A stretch of DNA of 41,664 bases from Zygnema cylindricum. Lineage: Eukaryota > Streptophyta > Zygnematophyceae > Zygnematales > Zygnemataceae. Each line of letters starts with the position of its first letter. Position 1 is the first letter of the stretch. This document shows positions 22,262 to 31,914 of this stretch, piece by piece. The notes beneath the pieces were generated by a model that was not told where the DNA came from, searched no databases, and saw only the letters and a list, made by a program, of their open reading frames with translations. The translations under genes were made by a program, and so were the position numbers. The DNA is taken from positions 27,501 to 69,164 of the forward strand of contig JBBHKE010001248.1 in assembly GCA_037447655.1 (NCBI GenBank), given 5' to 3'.

Positions 22262-24474
22262 CCAAATTTCTGCCAGGTGAGAATGGTGAGCGAAGTAGTT
22301 TTTTTTTTCTCCTTTTTTTTTTTTTTTGAATTTTTTGAGGTTTTGAGGATTTTGCTTTTTTATCTTTTTAGAATTCGAGAAGGAAATTATTATTCTTTTC
22401 CATCCACTCAGTTTTTTTAAATATTTAAAACTATTTCTGATTTTCTTTTGTCTCAATGTTTTTTTGGTGCGTTATAGGTCATTTTTTCTTTAAATTTCAA
22501 AGAAAAGTTTTTAGTTCTTAAAAATTTGAGTGTGTTTAGTAATGGGTTTTCTACGGTTTCATAATTCCGTTTACTTTCTGGTTCGGTTTTTTCGGTTTAG
22601 TTTTTGATTCTCAATTTTGTTAATCAGTTTTGACTCATTTTTGATTTCTTTTAGTTTTTATTCATTTTTTGATCCAGTGATTGAGTTTTGGGTATGTAGT
22701 GGGTTTTTTTTGTTTCCTTTCCTGTTTTTTTTAGGGGAGAGAATTCGGGATATGGGAGTGGGAGAGAGAGAGGGAGAGATCAACTTTTGAGTTTATTTTT
22801 TCATTTCAGTCTTTGAGATAATATTGACTGAATTTAGACTGAATTTGATGACGATTCATTTTTTTTTTCCTTTTTTTAATTCAGTTTAAGTTGTGTTCTT
22901 TTTTAAAATGACAATGGTTGTAATTTTTGAGAAACCACAAATTTGCCAAAGATGAATTCGGTTATCCTTGCACGTTGATGAAAAAAAAAAAACTTTTTTT
23001 TTTTCGATGAAGAGAAACCGATATGCCATTTTGCTAATCATGGTACTGAGGCAAATTTAGGTTTACTTAGTTTTAAAGTTTTTATTTATGAATATAATCT
23101 TACCTTTTTTTTTTTTTTGAATTGCAGCTCGTTAGTTTATTTTTTGTTATTGTTTTATGTCTTGACTAAAATTTCAACATGGCATTTTAACATTTTGCCA
23201 TTCTCTTTCTTTTTTTGGATGAAAAAGCTTTTTTTTTTTTTGGGTCCTTTTTTTTTTTGGTCAATTTCTGTCTTTGATAAGGAAAGAGGATCATATATTT
23301 GTTCGTATTTTGCTTTAACTCTTATTATTTCTGATATTTTTGTATACCGATTAACGTTATATAATGCATTCAATATACAATTTTGTACTGAGTTCTTATC
23401 TTTTCTGTTTTTGTTTTTCAGGTTTTAAAATATATTTTTGTAGTTTTCCGTACCATATCGGTTACAAAATCGTTAATAAATATAGGCGACAACGATATCC
23501 GTACATATTATTTTTTCAAACTCGTAAAATTTGTATATTATTATATCTTCTACTTATCATGCACTTTTAATGTGTATTATATTACAGTTGCGATTGATAT
23601 CCGCATATGTTGTTTGGTTCAAATTTGTAATTTCTATATTATTCTGTATTATACTCATTATATATTGTATTTAGTATATACTGTACTTACTATATTTTGT
23701 ACTTATTATGTACTGTACTTATTATTGCATTGTTTTGCAAATCTTTTATATTGTAGTTGGAATTAGAGACCAAGAACTCTCGTAGTCGCTTATAATTACT
23801 TCTGAAGATAGTTATTAGGTAAGATTTTTTCCTTCTTTTTTTTCTTTAGGAAAAACAGGTTAGTTTGTACCACAATGAAAGACTTTTTTTTTTTTTTTTG
23901 TTTCACAAGCCTCCAAAACTTTCCTTGCAATAAAAAAATGTGAATTGTATTCACATGCGTGGATTTCTCACATTTGCATCAGTTTTCAGTTTCTCGCGGT
24001 TTTAATGTTTTATCATTTCACATTTCACATTTTGCATTTTACAATTGGCATTTTTCATTTTCCATGTTCTGTTTTCAACTTCTGTTTTACATTTTCCACT
24101 TTCCACTTTCAATTTTCGATTTTCCAATTTCCATTTTCCATTTTGCATTTTTTTCCATATATGTATATATATATTTTCAAGCGACAAATGGTATTTAAAA
24201 TACCGAATAAAAAAAAAAATATATTTTGTGTTTAAAAAAATATATTTTGTTATATTTTGTGTACATTTCTCCTTACTTTTCTCTACATATTCTGATTAAC
24301 ACTATTTCAATCCCTCTCCGTTCCTCTCTTCCTCTCTCCCTCCCTCCCTCACGAAAAAATAATCAAAATTTTTGATTTAACATCTCGTAAATTTCTTTGT
24401 AACTTTTTATCTGTCAAAACTTTTGTTCAAATTTTGTGAAAATTTCATAAAATCTACAAAACGACAATTGCTTT
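22262..24474. other. T-rich intergenic DNA without recognisable genes
   Basis: AT-rich sequence with many T runs. At 24003-24158 there is a degenerate ~10-bp repeat of CATTTTCCATTTT. CCAG/GTGAGA at 22272-22281 resembles a donor but no exon around it could be supported. Confidence 0.5.
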
Positions 24475-24885
24475 CAGTTGAATCATATACTTTCTCCTCC
24501 TTCCTCCTCATCTTCCTAAGAAACAAAAAAATCCCTTCTCCTCCATCTCCCGTACTCTCTCTTCCTCCTCCCTCTCCCTCTCCCTCCTATGGCTTCGTCT
24601 CCTCCTCTTCCTCCGAATTGGAAATTCCTTCCAGTGCAACCATACTTTCTCCTCCTTCCTCTCCCTCTCCCTCTCCCTCTCCCTCCCATTGCTCGGTCTC
24701 CTCCTATGAAACAGATATTCCTTACGATTGAGCCGTACTTCCTCCTCCTCCTTCCTCTCCCTCTCTCTCTTCCTCCTATGGCTTTGTCTCCTCCTACGAA
24801 ACGGAAATTCCTTCAGATTGAACCATACTCTCTCCTCCTCTCCCTCCCTCTCCCTCCCATGGCTCGGAAATCACCTCCACTTCCC
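24475..24885. repeat. Tandem array overlapping the 3' end of DDRGK1
   Basis: Four diverged units share the pattern CCTTC, then GATTGAACCATACTCTCTCC, a (CTCCCT)n run and ATGGCTCGGTCTCCTCC. The unit marks are near 24477, 24636, 24729 and 24818. Unit spacing is about 90 bp for the last three. The DDRGK1 stop codon and last ~20 codons lie in the final unit. Confidence 0.75.
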
Positions 24886-26709
24886 CGATAACTTTTGGCT
24901 CTAAGTCGATAAATTCGTTCGATTTACTCGCTAAATGAGAAATGCTCACTCTTCCCTCTCTCTTTATGTAGTCGGCAACCGCTTTCATTTCTTCGGGAGA
25001 AATGTATATAAACTTTCCTCGGTCGTCCATTACACCCGTAATACGCCCTACAATTTTAAGTAAAAAAAATAAAGAAAGAGAAGAAGGGAGAGAAAAAGAA
25101 GTTTAGTGGTAGGTTCCAAAATTGTTGGGATTTGTTTTTTCGACAATTTTTAGTGTATTGGGATCCTATCGAATGTCGAATTTGCTTCGATGTATTGCGA
25201 GACAAATATATCATGCATATATATATACATGTACACATATATGATATAGAATATGATATACGATACGATAGACTCTACTATAATATGATATACTATACTA
25301 TGTATAGATTATATACTGTATATCGTATTGTATATGATATTCTATAAACAATATTTCATCGCATGTGATATAAATGGTATATTCGGGAAATGGGCCTCGA
25401 CACAATTCAATACCAAATAGAGGTAGAGGGGTAGAGGGATAGAGGGGTAGAGGGGTAGAGGGTAGAGGGATAGAGGGGGAGAGGGATAGAGGGTAGAGGG
25501 GTAGAGGGGTAGAGGGGTAAAGGGTAGAGGGATAGAGGGGTAGAAAGGTGGAGGGGTGGCAGGGTGGACGGGTAGAGGGATGGAGGGGTAGAGGGATGGA
25601 GGAATAGAGGGATAGAGGGATATAAGGATATAGGGGTATAGGAGTGTAGGAGTATAGTGTTATAGGGGGTATAGGGATATTCCCTCTTTCAAGGCACAAT
25701 TTTTTTATGAATTAGGGTTTTCGTAAAGAATGTTTTAGAAAAGACAAAAATAGAGGTACACAATTTATTAAAATTAGGTTTAAAGTAAAAAAATGTCTCA
25801 GAGAAGACAAAAAAAAACTCACCCATTTGCTCTAAAGCAATAACACGATTTACCACATCCTGTTAAAAACCCATCCCAAAAAAAATAAAAAACAAATAAA
25901 TAAAAAACAATTAAGAAAACCAAAACTTAAAAAAACAAAAAAACTTGAAATACAAAAAGAATGAGAATATAAAAAATAATAATCTGAAATGCTTATAAAA
26001 CAGATATTTGAAATGTTTATACACATACCTATTGAAAAAATTACGGAAAACATTGAAAAAACATCAAAGCTTTAAAGGGAAACATTTAAAAAACCAAAAA
26101 AATAGCCATTAAAAAAAAAGGCAATAAAGCAAAATTCAAAAAAACTTCCAAAGGTCACAAATTTGACAGAAAGTCATTGAAAATTGAATGAAAAACAAAA
26201 GAAAAATGCATGAAAAGATAAACAATTGCAAAAAAACATCCAAATTGCAAGAAAATCTAAAAAAAAAAAATGCCAAAATAAAAATATTGTATGAAAAAAG
26301 TTAAAAACTGACATGAAAATATCGAAAAAAGATGCCCAAAAATAACGAAATTCACACGAAAAAATGAACGAAAAATGTCAAAACTCGCTCGCAAACAATT
26401 AAAATTGCCTCAAAAAAGTCAAAAAATACATGAAAAAATGTCAAAATTTGCACAAAGAGCGTCAACAATAATACGAAACATCAAAAATTGTAGTAAAAAC
26501 ATCAAAAAATGAACAAACAACATCAGAATTAGAATGAAAACGTAAAAAACTGCACAAAAACCGTCAAAAAATAGCAAAAATCCACGCTAATTAAGGTGTA
26601 CCTGGGTCCTGAGTCCAAAATCCGCTGCCAATTCCTCCAAAACCACACATTTGTGTTTCTGCAAAAAGACAAAAAAATCCCAAAAATCCTAAAATTAAAC
26701 AAATAAATT

Positions 26710-26751
<42 letters not shown>

Positions 26752-29700
26752 TAATTTACTTTAATATACTCCACATATTCAAAAAATACTCCCTCAACTC
26801 TCTTCCTCTAAATCTTGGCCCAAACTCTAAAATCCCAAAAAGAAAACCCCACAAAAAACCCCAAAAACATCCAAAAAATTCCCAAAAAAACACCAAAAAA
26901 AATGGAAAAAAAAATTATCGACAAATTACCTTAATATAATCCACAAATTCAAAAAGTAACCCCTGACTTTCTTCCTGTACATCTTGTTCCACTGTCCCCT
27001 CTGTCTCCACACTAAATAAATCCTTCCATTGGTCTAATTCCGCCGCAGCCTCGGCCAATCTTTTTGCCTCAAATTCCGCAATTTCCGCGGCCTAAAAAAA
27101 ACAAAAAAAATTGGGAAAAGGTAGTTTATGAATTCTGGATTTTTTCCTGAATTTTGGGATTTTTCTGGGTTTTTTTCGGATTTTTCCTGGATTCATTTAG
27201 GATTTTTTCTGGTTCTTCTTTGGTTTTTTTTCCCAATTTCTCCGCTGCCTTGGCCGATTTTCTAAAAAAAAAAAAAAATTGGATATTTTCTGGGCTTTAT
27301 TTATTTTTTCATAATGTTTAAGTAATTTTTTTTTTTTTGCAAATTCCAATTCAGCCGCTGTCTTGGGCAATTTTTCCAATATATATCTATATATATATAT
27401 ATATATAGATGGGAAAAATTGTTTACGAACACAATTTTTTTTTCCTGATTTTTTTTTCTTTTTTGGAATTTTTTTTGCTTTTTTTTTTTCCCAATTCTGT
27501 CGCCGCCTTTGCCAATCTTTTTTGACTCAAATTCGGGCATTTCCGCGGCGTAATAAAATAAATAAAAAATACATAAAAAAGTGCAAAAAAAATAATTTAT
27601 GAATTGTGGACCTTTCCATGATTCTTTGAGATTTTGTATGTCTTTTTTTGGGATTTTTTTGGGGTCATTTTGGGATTTTTTTGGGATTTCTTTGGGATTT
27701 TTTGGGTTTTTGGATATTTTTGGCATTGTTTTTTGGGACGGTTTGATCTAAAATTTCAGACTCTCATTTTTATTTTTATTTATTTTGTTTTTCTTTCATT
27801 TCTATGTTTTTGTTCATTTTGATTACCTTTTGTTTCTCTTCTTCCTCTCTCTCCAATTCCTTTTTTTTCTGTCGATCCGAATATTTGTTACCTTTTTCTG
27901 CCCGCAATTCCAGGGCAGCTTGTTCAGCCTGCCCGGGAAAAAAAAAAGGAGAGGGAGAGGGGGAGGGGGAGAGAGGAAGGGAGAGAGAGATAGACACAAG
28001 GAGAGAGCGAGACAGAGGGAGAGAGAGGGAAGAGAGAGAGAGAAAACACGGTCAGCTTCTAACTGGTTAACAAAGACAAAAAAAAAACAAAAATGCTTTT
28101 TTATTTTCCCCTTCCTTCCCTCCCCCTCCCCCTATTTTTATTCAAAAAAAAATAATATTTGATTTTTTAGATTTTAAAATTTCATAACTAATGTGGGTCC
28201 AAAACTTAAAAACGACAAAATAAGGAAAAGACAAAAAAAGAAAACACAAAACTCTTCTTTAATATAACTCCATTTTACAGTGTTTCCTTTTTGTTTGCCT
28301 ATTTATTTATTTGTTATTTTATTTATTTATACATATGTTTATACATATACTTTTTTTTTTTTTTTGAAGGGGTGGTACCTCTCTGCGAGCCTGCTTTTCT
28401 TTTTTTTTCATTTCCTTTTTTGAACCCCCTTTGGAACCTTGAATCCCTCTCCCTCCTCCTTCCTCCCTTTTCCTTCTTCCCTCCTCTATTCTTACTGGAA
28501 ACAACATTTCCAGTGTTGAAAAACTTAACAAAGTTGAACAGAAAACTGAAAACAACAAACAACAAACAACAAATAGAACAAACAAACAATGAACAACAAA
28601 AAGCTGGCTGTCAAAGATCAAAATGAAAGGGAGGAGGGAGGTGTAAACATAAAGATATGGAGGGAGTGGAGGATGGAGGTGGAATGGAGCCGGAGGTGGA
28701 GGAGGAATGGAGGGAGGGATGGAGGGGAGGATGGAGCGGATGATGATGAGATGAGAGATGATAAAGATGGATGATGTGATGTGATGATGATGGATGATGA
28801 TGCAGATGATGATGACATATTATATATTATTTCTGAATTGACCTGCTGCCCTCCCTCGACGGTTTCGCATGCGTCCCATTCCGTTCCGTTGGCGACCCAG
28901 GGGCTGAGCTGGCACTTCCTGAGGAGGGAGAGGGGGAGAGAGAGGGAGAGAGAGGGAGAGAGAGAGGGAGGAAAATGGTGTTTAATTTCCTGGGGAGGGA
29001 GAGGGAGAGAGGGAGAGCACGAGGGCGAGAGAGAGAGAGGGAGAGAGGAAATGGCGTTTAACTTCCTGGAGAGAGAGAGGGAGAGGGAGAGGGCGAGGGA
29101 GATAGAGAGAGGAAAATGGTCTTTAACTTCATGGAGGGGGAGGGGGAGAGAGGGAGAGAGGGAAATGGTGTTTAATTTCCTGGAGAGAGAGAGGGAGAGG
29201 GAAGGGAGAGGGAAATGGTGTTTAAATTCCTGGAGGGGAAGAGGGAGAAAGAAGAGAGAGAGAGGGAGAGAGGAAAATGGTAGTTAATTTCCTGGAGAGA
29301 GAGGGAGAGGGATAGAGAGAGAAAGAGGGAGAGGGAGAGGGAAAGAGAGGTAGAGGGAGAGACAGAGGAAGCGAGAAAGGGAGAGGGGAAAATGGTGTTT
29401 AATTTCCTGGAGAGGGAGAGGGAAAGTGGGAGGGAGGAGGGCGAGGAAAATGGAGATTATTTCTCCTAAGATGGTGTTTAATTTCCTCGAGAGGGAGAGG
29501 GAAAGTGGGAGGGAGAGGGAGAGGGAGAGGGAGAGGGAGAGGGAGAGGGAGAAGGAGAAGGAGAGGAGAGGGAGAGGGCATTGAGGTTTTTTGAGGGATG
29601 ATCGGTGTACACCGTGAATCGCTCTTAGCGTTAAAAACACTAATACTGTCCCGACTCTTTTTGGCCCTCCAAAGACAAAGTAGTGTTGATTAATATAATT

Positions 29701-31011
29701 GTTTTTTCTTAAATCTAATTCTTTCGGCGGTACAAAGTCATCCACACCATTTGGACCCCAAATTTAATTATTGACACTAAAGTAGTCCTCATACTAGTTA
29801 TTAACACTAAAATGGTTTTCATACTAATTATTTAACACAAACGGTTTTCATACTAATTATTAACTTTAAAATAGTCTTCATGCTAATTATTTCTTAACTT
29901 TAATAGCAATGGGGGGTGTACTTCGTTACACCTTACATCGCTATAAAGGAAGTGAAACAATATCTACACTAATTATGTTTTGCAATGTAGCTCATTACGG
30001 ACCACTTGAACAACTACACCGTGTATCGCTATTAGTGTTAATAATTTTTTCGCCACTTAAAAAATATTTTCTCTGTACACACTTGTCCGATTTTCAGTTT
30101 AAGACCGCCTATCAAAAGCTGAAAATCTTACATTTCAATCGCAACCGTCAGATCTAAAATCCGATATGTGTGTACGGAGATAAGATGTTTTAAGTGGCAA
30201 AAAAAACATTAACACTAATAGCGATTCACGGTGAAGTGTTATAAACACTAATCTATGCATTTTGGGTCAAAAAACCCTAGCACTTTATTATCATTAACTA
30301 CACTAGATTATGTTTTTCCATCTGGGTTACTATGGATTTACACTAATCTCCTTTTACTCTAATAACGATGGGCGGTGTCATTGTGAAAATTTTCATTAAA
30401 TTTTTGTTATTGGGTTTTTGTTAGCAATTTTGTGAATGCGCTATTATTGCTAATAATAATAGTTTTTGAATTTGGCAAGGTTTCTAGATAGGAATTTTAT
30501 GATTGTTTTATTATATTATATTACTCAACACTATTTGCTAATATCATTATTGTGGATCATGTTAGGAAATTTGTAGTCCCATTGTTATTGCTAGTTTACT
30601 AATGCTAGGACAATTCACCACAAAATGACAAAATCCACACTAAATCATGTTTTGCACAAATTCATCGGCCGACTTCCGTTAGCAAAACGATAAAAAATAT
30701 AAAAACATTTATAACTAGAAATGTACTCCATGACTAACAATTATAAATATACTTGTTTTTTGAACATTGGACCATACTATTATTGGTGGTAAGAGGTGCT
30801 AAGGGTAAAAATTGAAAAAAAAAAAAAAAAAAAAAAAAATTTTTTTCAATTGTAAAATTGTTTCTCTTACCTCTTGTTCTTCTTCCTCCCTCTCCTCCTC
30901 CTTCACAATTTGAGAAATATCGCCCCTTTTTGTACTTAATACCACTAAAACTAAGGCCCCTATAATGGCAAGAGAGAGGAGGACCAAAAGAAGCAACATG
31001 CCTATCTCCAT
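24794..31011 (-). CDS. DDRGK1: DDRGK domain-containing protein 1 (UFBP1)
   Basis: Eight minus-strand exons join in frame: 31011-30871, 28918-28843, 28494-28379, 27928-27827, 27091-26930, 26658-26602, 25859-25823 and 25047-24794, giving 314 residues. Residues 1-26 hold one hydrophobic segment ([20 protein letters not shown]), the ER signal anchor. An Arg-rich patch (GRMRNRRGR) and a long charged coiled coil (about 75-185) follow. The C-terminal winged-helix region has [43 protein letters not shown] and [19 protein letters not shown], near-identical to the family signature. UFBP1 sits on the ER, binds UFM1 and with UFL1 forms the UFM1 ligase acting on ribosomes. The start is the only Met before the anchor; a telo-box lies 30 bases upstream. 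The last ~25 residues ([16 protein letters not shown]) come from a tandem array and are not family sequence. All introns are GT-AG. Confidence 0.94.
25415..25675. repeat. (GTAGAGGGATAGAGGG)n minisatellite in DDRGK1 intron 7
   Basis: About thirty 8-bp units of GTAGAGGG or ATAGAGGG; in the gene's sense this is CCCTCTAC. Next to it, 25200-25350 is an AT-rich stretch with GATATACGATACG palindromes. Together they fill most of the intron. Confidence 0.85.
26080..26580. repeat. Degenerate A-rich repeat in DDRGK1 intron 6
   Basis: Loose ~30-bp units containing AAAAACATCAAAAATTG and AAAATGTCAAAA recur across the intron 25860-26601. The pattern is too diverged for a precise unit count. Confidence 0.5.
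26714..26750. repeat. (TA)n microsatellite in DDRGK1 intron 5
   Basis: An uninterrupted TA dinucleotide run of about 18 units, immediately before the echo of exon 5. Confidence 0.95.
26757..26818 (-). pseudogene. Decayed duplicate of the 3' end of DDRGK1 exon 5
   Basis: The reverse complement parallels the last ~60 bases of exon 5: GATTTAGAGGAAGAGAG, then TTTTTTGAATATGTGG, then TATATTAAAG, against GATGTACAGGAAGAAAG, TTTTTGAATTTGTGG and TATATTAAG. The donor has decayed (AAAG/TAAATT). It lies in intron 5, downstream of the real exon. Confidence 0.75.
27232..27262 (-). pseudogene. Partial duplicate of DDRGK1 exon 5 (first upstream echo)
   Basis: On the minus strand a T run plus AG precedes AAAATCGGCCAAGGCAGCGG, which parallels exon 5 AAAAGATTGGCCGAGGCTGC. 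It has an acceptor-like start but no donor. It lies in intron 4. Confidence 0.65.
27339..27380 (-). pseudogene. Partial duplicate of DDRGK1 exon 5 (second upstream echo)
   Basis: On the minus strand it reads [15 protein letters not shown], comparable to [12 protein letters not shown] of exon 5. It is followed by an A run and flanked upstream by an ATATATATAG-type repeat. It lies in intron 4. Confidence 0.6.
27489..27552 (-). pseudogene. Partial duplicate of DDRGK1 exon 5 (third upstream echo)
   Basis: On the minus strand it opens GCCGCGGAAATGCCCGAATT, against GCCGCGGAAATTGCGGAATT of exon 5, and continues through the GATTGGC and GCGGCG words with a one-base insertion in the A run. The acceptor AG is changed to AC. 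It lies in intron 4, farthest from the real exon. Confidence 0.75.
27940..28045. repeat. (GGGAGA)n tract before DDRGK1 exon 4
   Basis: Plus-strand purine repeat, so CT-rich in the gene's sense, starting about 12 bases upstream of the exon 4 acceptor (27928). It serves as, or extends, the polypyrimidine tract. Confidence 0.8.
28640..28820. repeat. GGAGG and GATGAT simple repeats in DDRGK1 intron 2
   Basis: A GGAGGAATGGAGG-type stretch (28655-28740) passes into a (GATGAT)n stretch (28738-28816) directly after the exon 2 donor in gene direction. No coding role. Confidence 0.75.
28925..29580 (-). repeat. Eight tandem copies of the DDRGK1 exon 2 acceptor region
   Basis: The word TTTAATTTCCTGGAGAGAG or a close variant recurs near 28981, 29056, 29119, 29170, 29219, 29283, 29397 and 29479, separated by (GGGAGA)n. 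On the sense (minus) strand each reads as a CT tract, CCAG, then GAAATTAAACACCATTT. The true acceptor at 28919 reads CCCTCCTCAG then GAAGTGCC. The copies sit in intron 1, upstream of exon 2. Confidence 0.75.
29767..29895. repeat. Tandem ~32-bp repeat in DDRGK1 intron 1
   Basis: Four imperfect units of CATACTAATTATTAACACTA AAATGGTTTT. The ACACTAA word also occurs in the nearby MITEs, so this may be an expanded MITE fragment. Confidence 0.65.
30015..30235. mobile_element. Foldback MITE (CACCGTG family) in DDRGK1 intron 1
   Basis: A copy of about 221 bp: left end TACACCGTGTATCGCTATTA, inner TCGCCACTTAAA and TACACACTTGTCCGATTTTC, right TGTGTGTACGGAGATAAGAT and AACACTAATAGCGATTCACG. It is non-coding. 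Confidence 0.85.
30242..30379. mobile_element. Half of an ACACTGCCCAT-type MITE
   Basis: Sequence ACACTAATCTATGCATTTTG, then AACGATGGGCGGTGT at the end, parallels the right half of the element at 17750-17951. The foldback MITE just before it may have inserted into this one. Confidence 0.5.
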
Positions 31012-31039
31012 TTTTTAATTTATTTTTAAAGAAAATAAA

Positions 31040-31048
31040 TTAGGGTTT
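31040..31048 (-). promoter_or_regulatory. Telo-box in the DDRGK1 5' leader
   Basis: AAACCCTAA on the minus strand, 29 bases upstream of the DDRGK1 start codon. Telo-boxes are common near starts of plant growth and translation genes. The following 31060-31195 is CT-rich in gene sense. Confidence 0.5.
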
Positions 31049-31059
31049 GAGTTTGAAGA

Positions 31060-31195
31060 GCAGGTAAGGGGAGAGAGAGAGAGAGGGTAAGAAAAGGCGA
31101 GCGAGAGGGAGAGAGGGTGGAGGGTGAGAGAGAGAGATTAGAGGAGAAAGAGGGAGAGGGAGAAGAAGAGAGAGAGAGAGAGAGAAAGAGGAAGA
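31060..31195. repeat. (GGGAGA)n tract upstream of DDRGK1
   Basis: Plus-strand purine repeat, CT-rich in DDRGK1 sense, in its presumed 5' UTR or core promoter. CT-rich leaders are frequent in plant promoters. Confidence 0.75.
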
Positions 31196-31470
31196 GATAA
31201 CAATAGAGTCACAACCAGTCAATGATGTAATTATGAAAATAATGCTTTGGAATATTCATTAATTTGAAAAAGAAAACGTGTCAAGATGGAAAAAAAATAA
31301 AGATGAGCTGAGTGAGAGTTTGGTCTCGAAAACAGAAAAAAAAATTGTTATTTTGACCCTTTTTCTTTCTTTTTTAGGTTATCCTATGTAAAACTAAAAC
31401 ACCATGATGGTGTGGATTTTACCATGAGAATGGATGAGCTACCGACAAATCCCTGAATTCAAAAGTACAG

Positions 31471-31690
31471 TACACCGTGAATCGCTATTAGTGTTAATGT
31501 TTTTTTCGTCTCTTTAAACAACTTTTCCCCGTACACGCATGTCGGTGTTAAGATCTGACGGTTGCAATTGAAAGGTAAGATTCTCAGCTTCCGATTGACG
31601 GTCTTAAATTGAGAATTGGACAAGAGTGTACGGAGAAAAGATGCTTTCAGTGGCGAAAAAATTATTAACACTAATAGCGATGCACGTGTA
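31471..31690. mobile_element. Foldback MITE (CACCGTG family), first of a tandem pair
   Basis: 220 bp from TACACCGTGAATCGCTATTA to AACACTAATAGCGATGCACG TGTA. The inverted arms extend inward for about 85 bases (GTACACGCATGTCGG versus GGACAAGAGTGTACGGAG), leaving a centre that includes GGTTGCAATTGAAAGGTAAG. TA flanks the ends. Confidence 0.88.
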
Positions 31691-31693
31691 CTG

Positions 31694-31914
31694 TACACCG
31701 TGTATCGCTATTAGTGTTGGTACTTTTTTGGACACTTAAAAACATATTTTCTTCGTACATACATGTCGGATTGCTGATCTGACGGTGGCGATTGAAAGGT
31801 AAGATTCTCAGCTTCCGATTGGCGGTCTTAAATTGAAAATCGGACAAGTGTGTACGGAGAAAAGATGTTTTAAGTGGCGAAAAAAAATTAACACTCATAG
31901 AGATTCACGGTGTA
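31694..31914. mobile_element. Foldback MITE (CACCGTG family), second of a tandem pair
   Basis: 221 bp, three bases after the first copy and in the same orientation. It runs from TACACCGTGTATCGCTATTA to AGAGATTCACGGTGTA. The centre (GAAAGGTAAGATTCTCAGC) is nearly identical to that of its neighbour, so the pair probably arose by tandem duplication or by insertion at a TA of the first copy. Confidence 0.88.

Noticed and set aside
22240-22300. Possible exon ending CTGCCAG/GTGAGA
   Set aside because: No acceptor, no neighbouring exon and no recognisable residues; a single donor-like word is expected by chance.
21640-22456. Long Ser/Pro/Leu-rich minus-strand open frames of 169-265 residues
   Set aside because: They translate a (CCCTCT)n tract in several frames at once, with no start context, domain or splice support.
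28739-29287. 168-residue Arg/Glu-rich plus-strand open frame
   Set aside because: It lies antisense to DDRGK1 exon 2 and the GGGAGA array and has no gene features.
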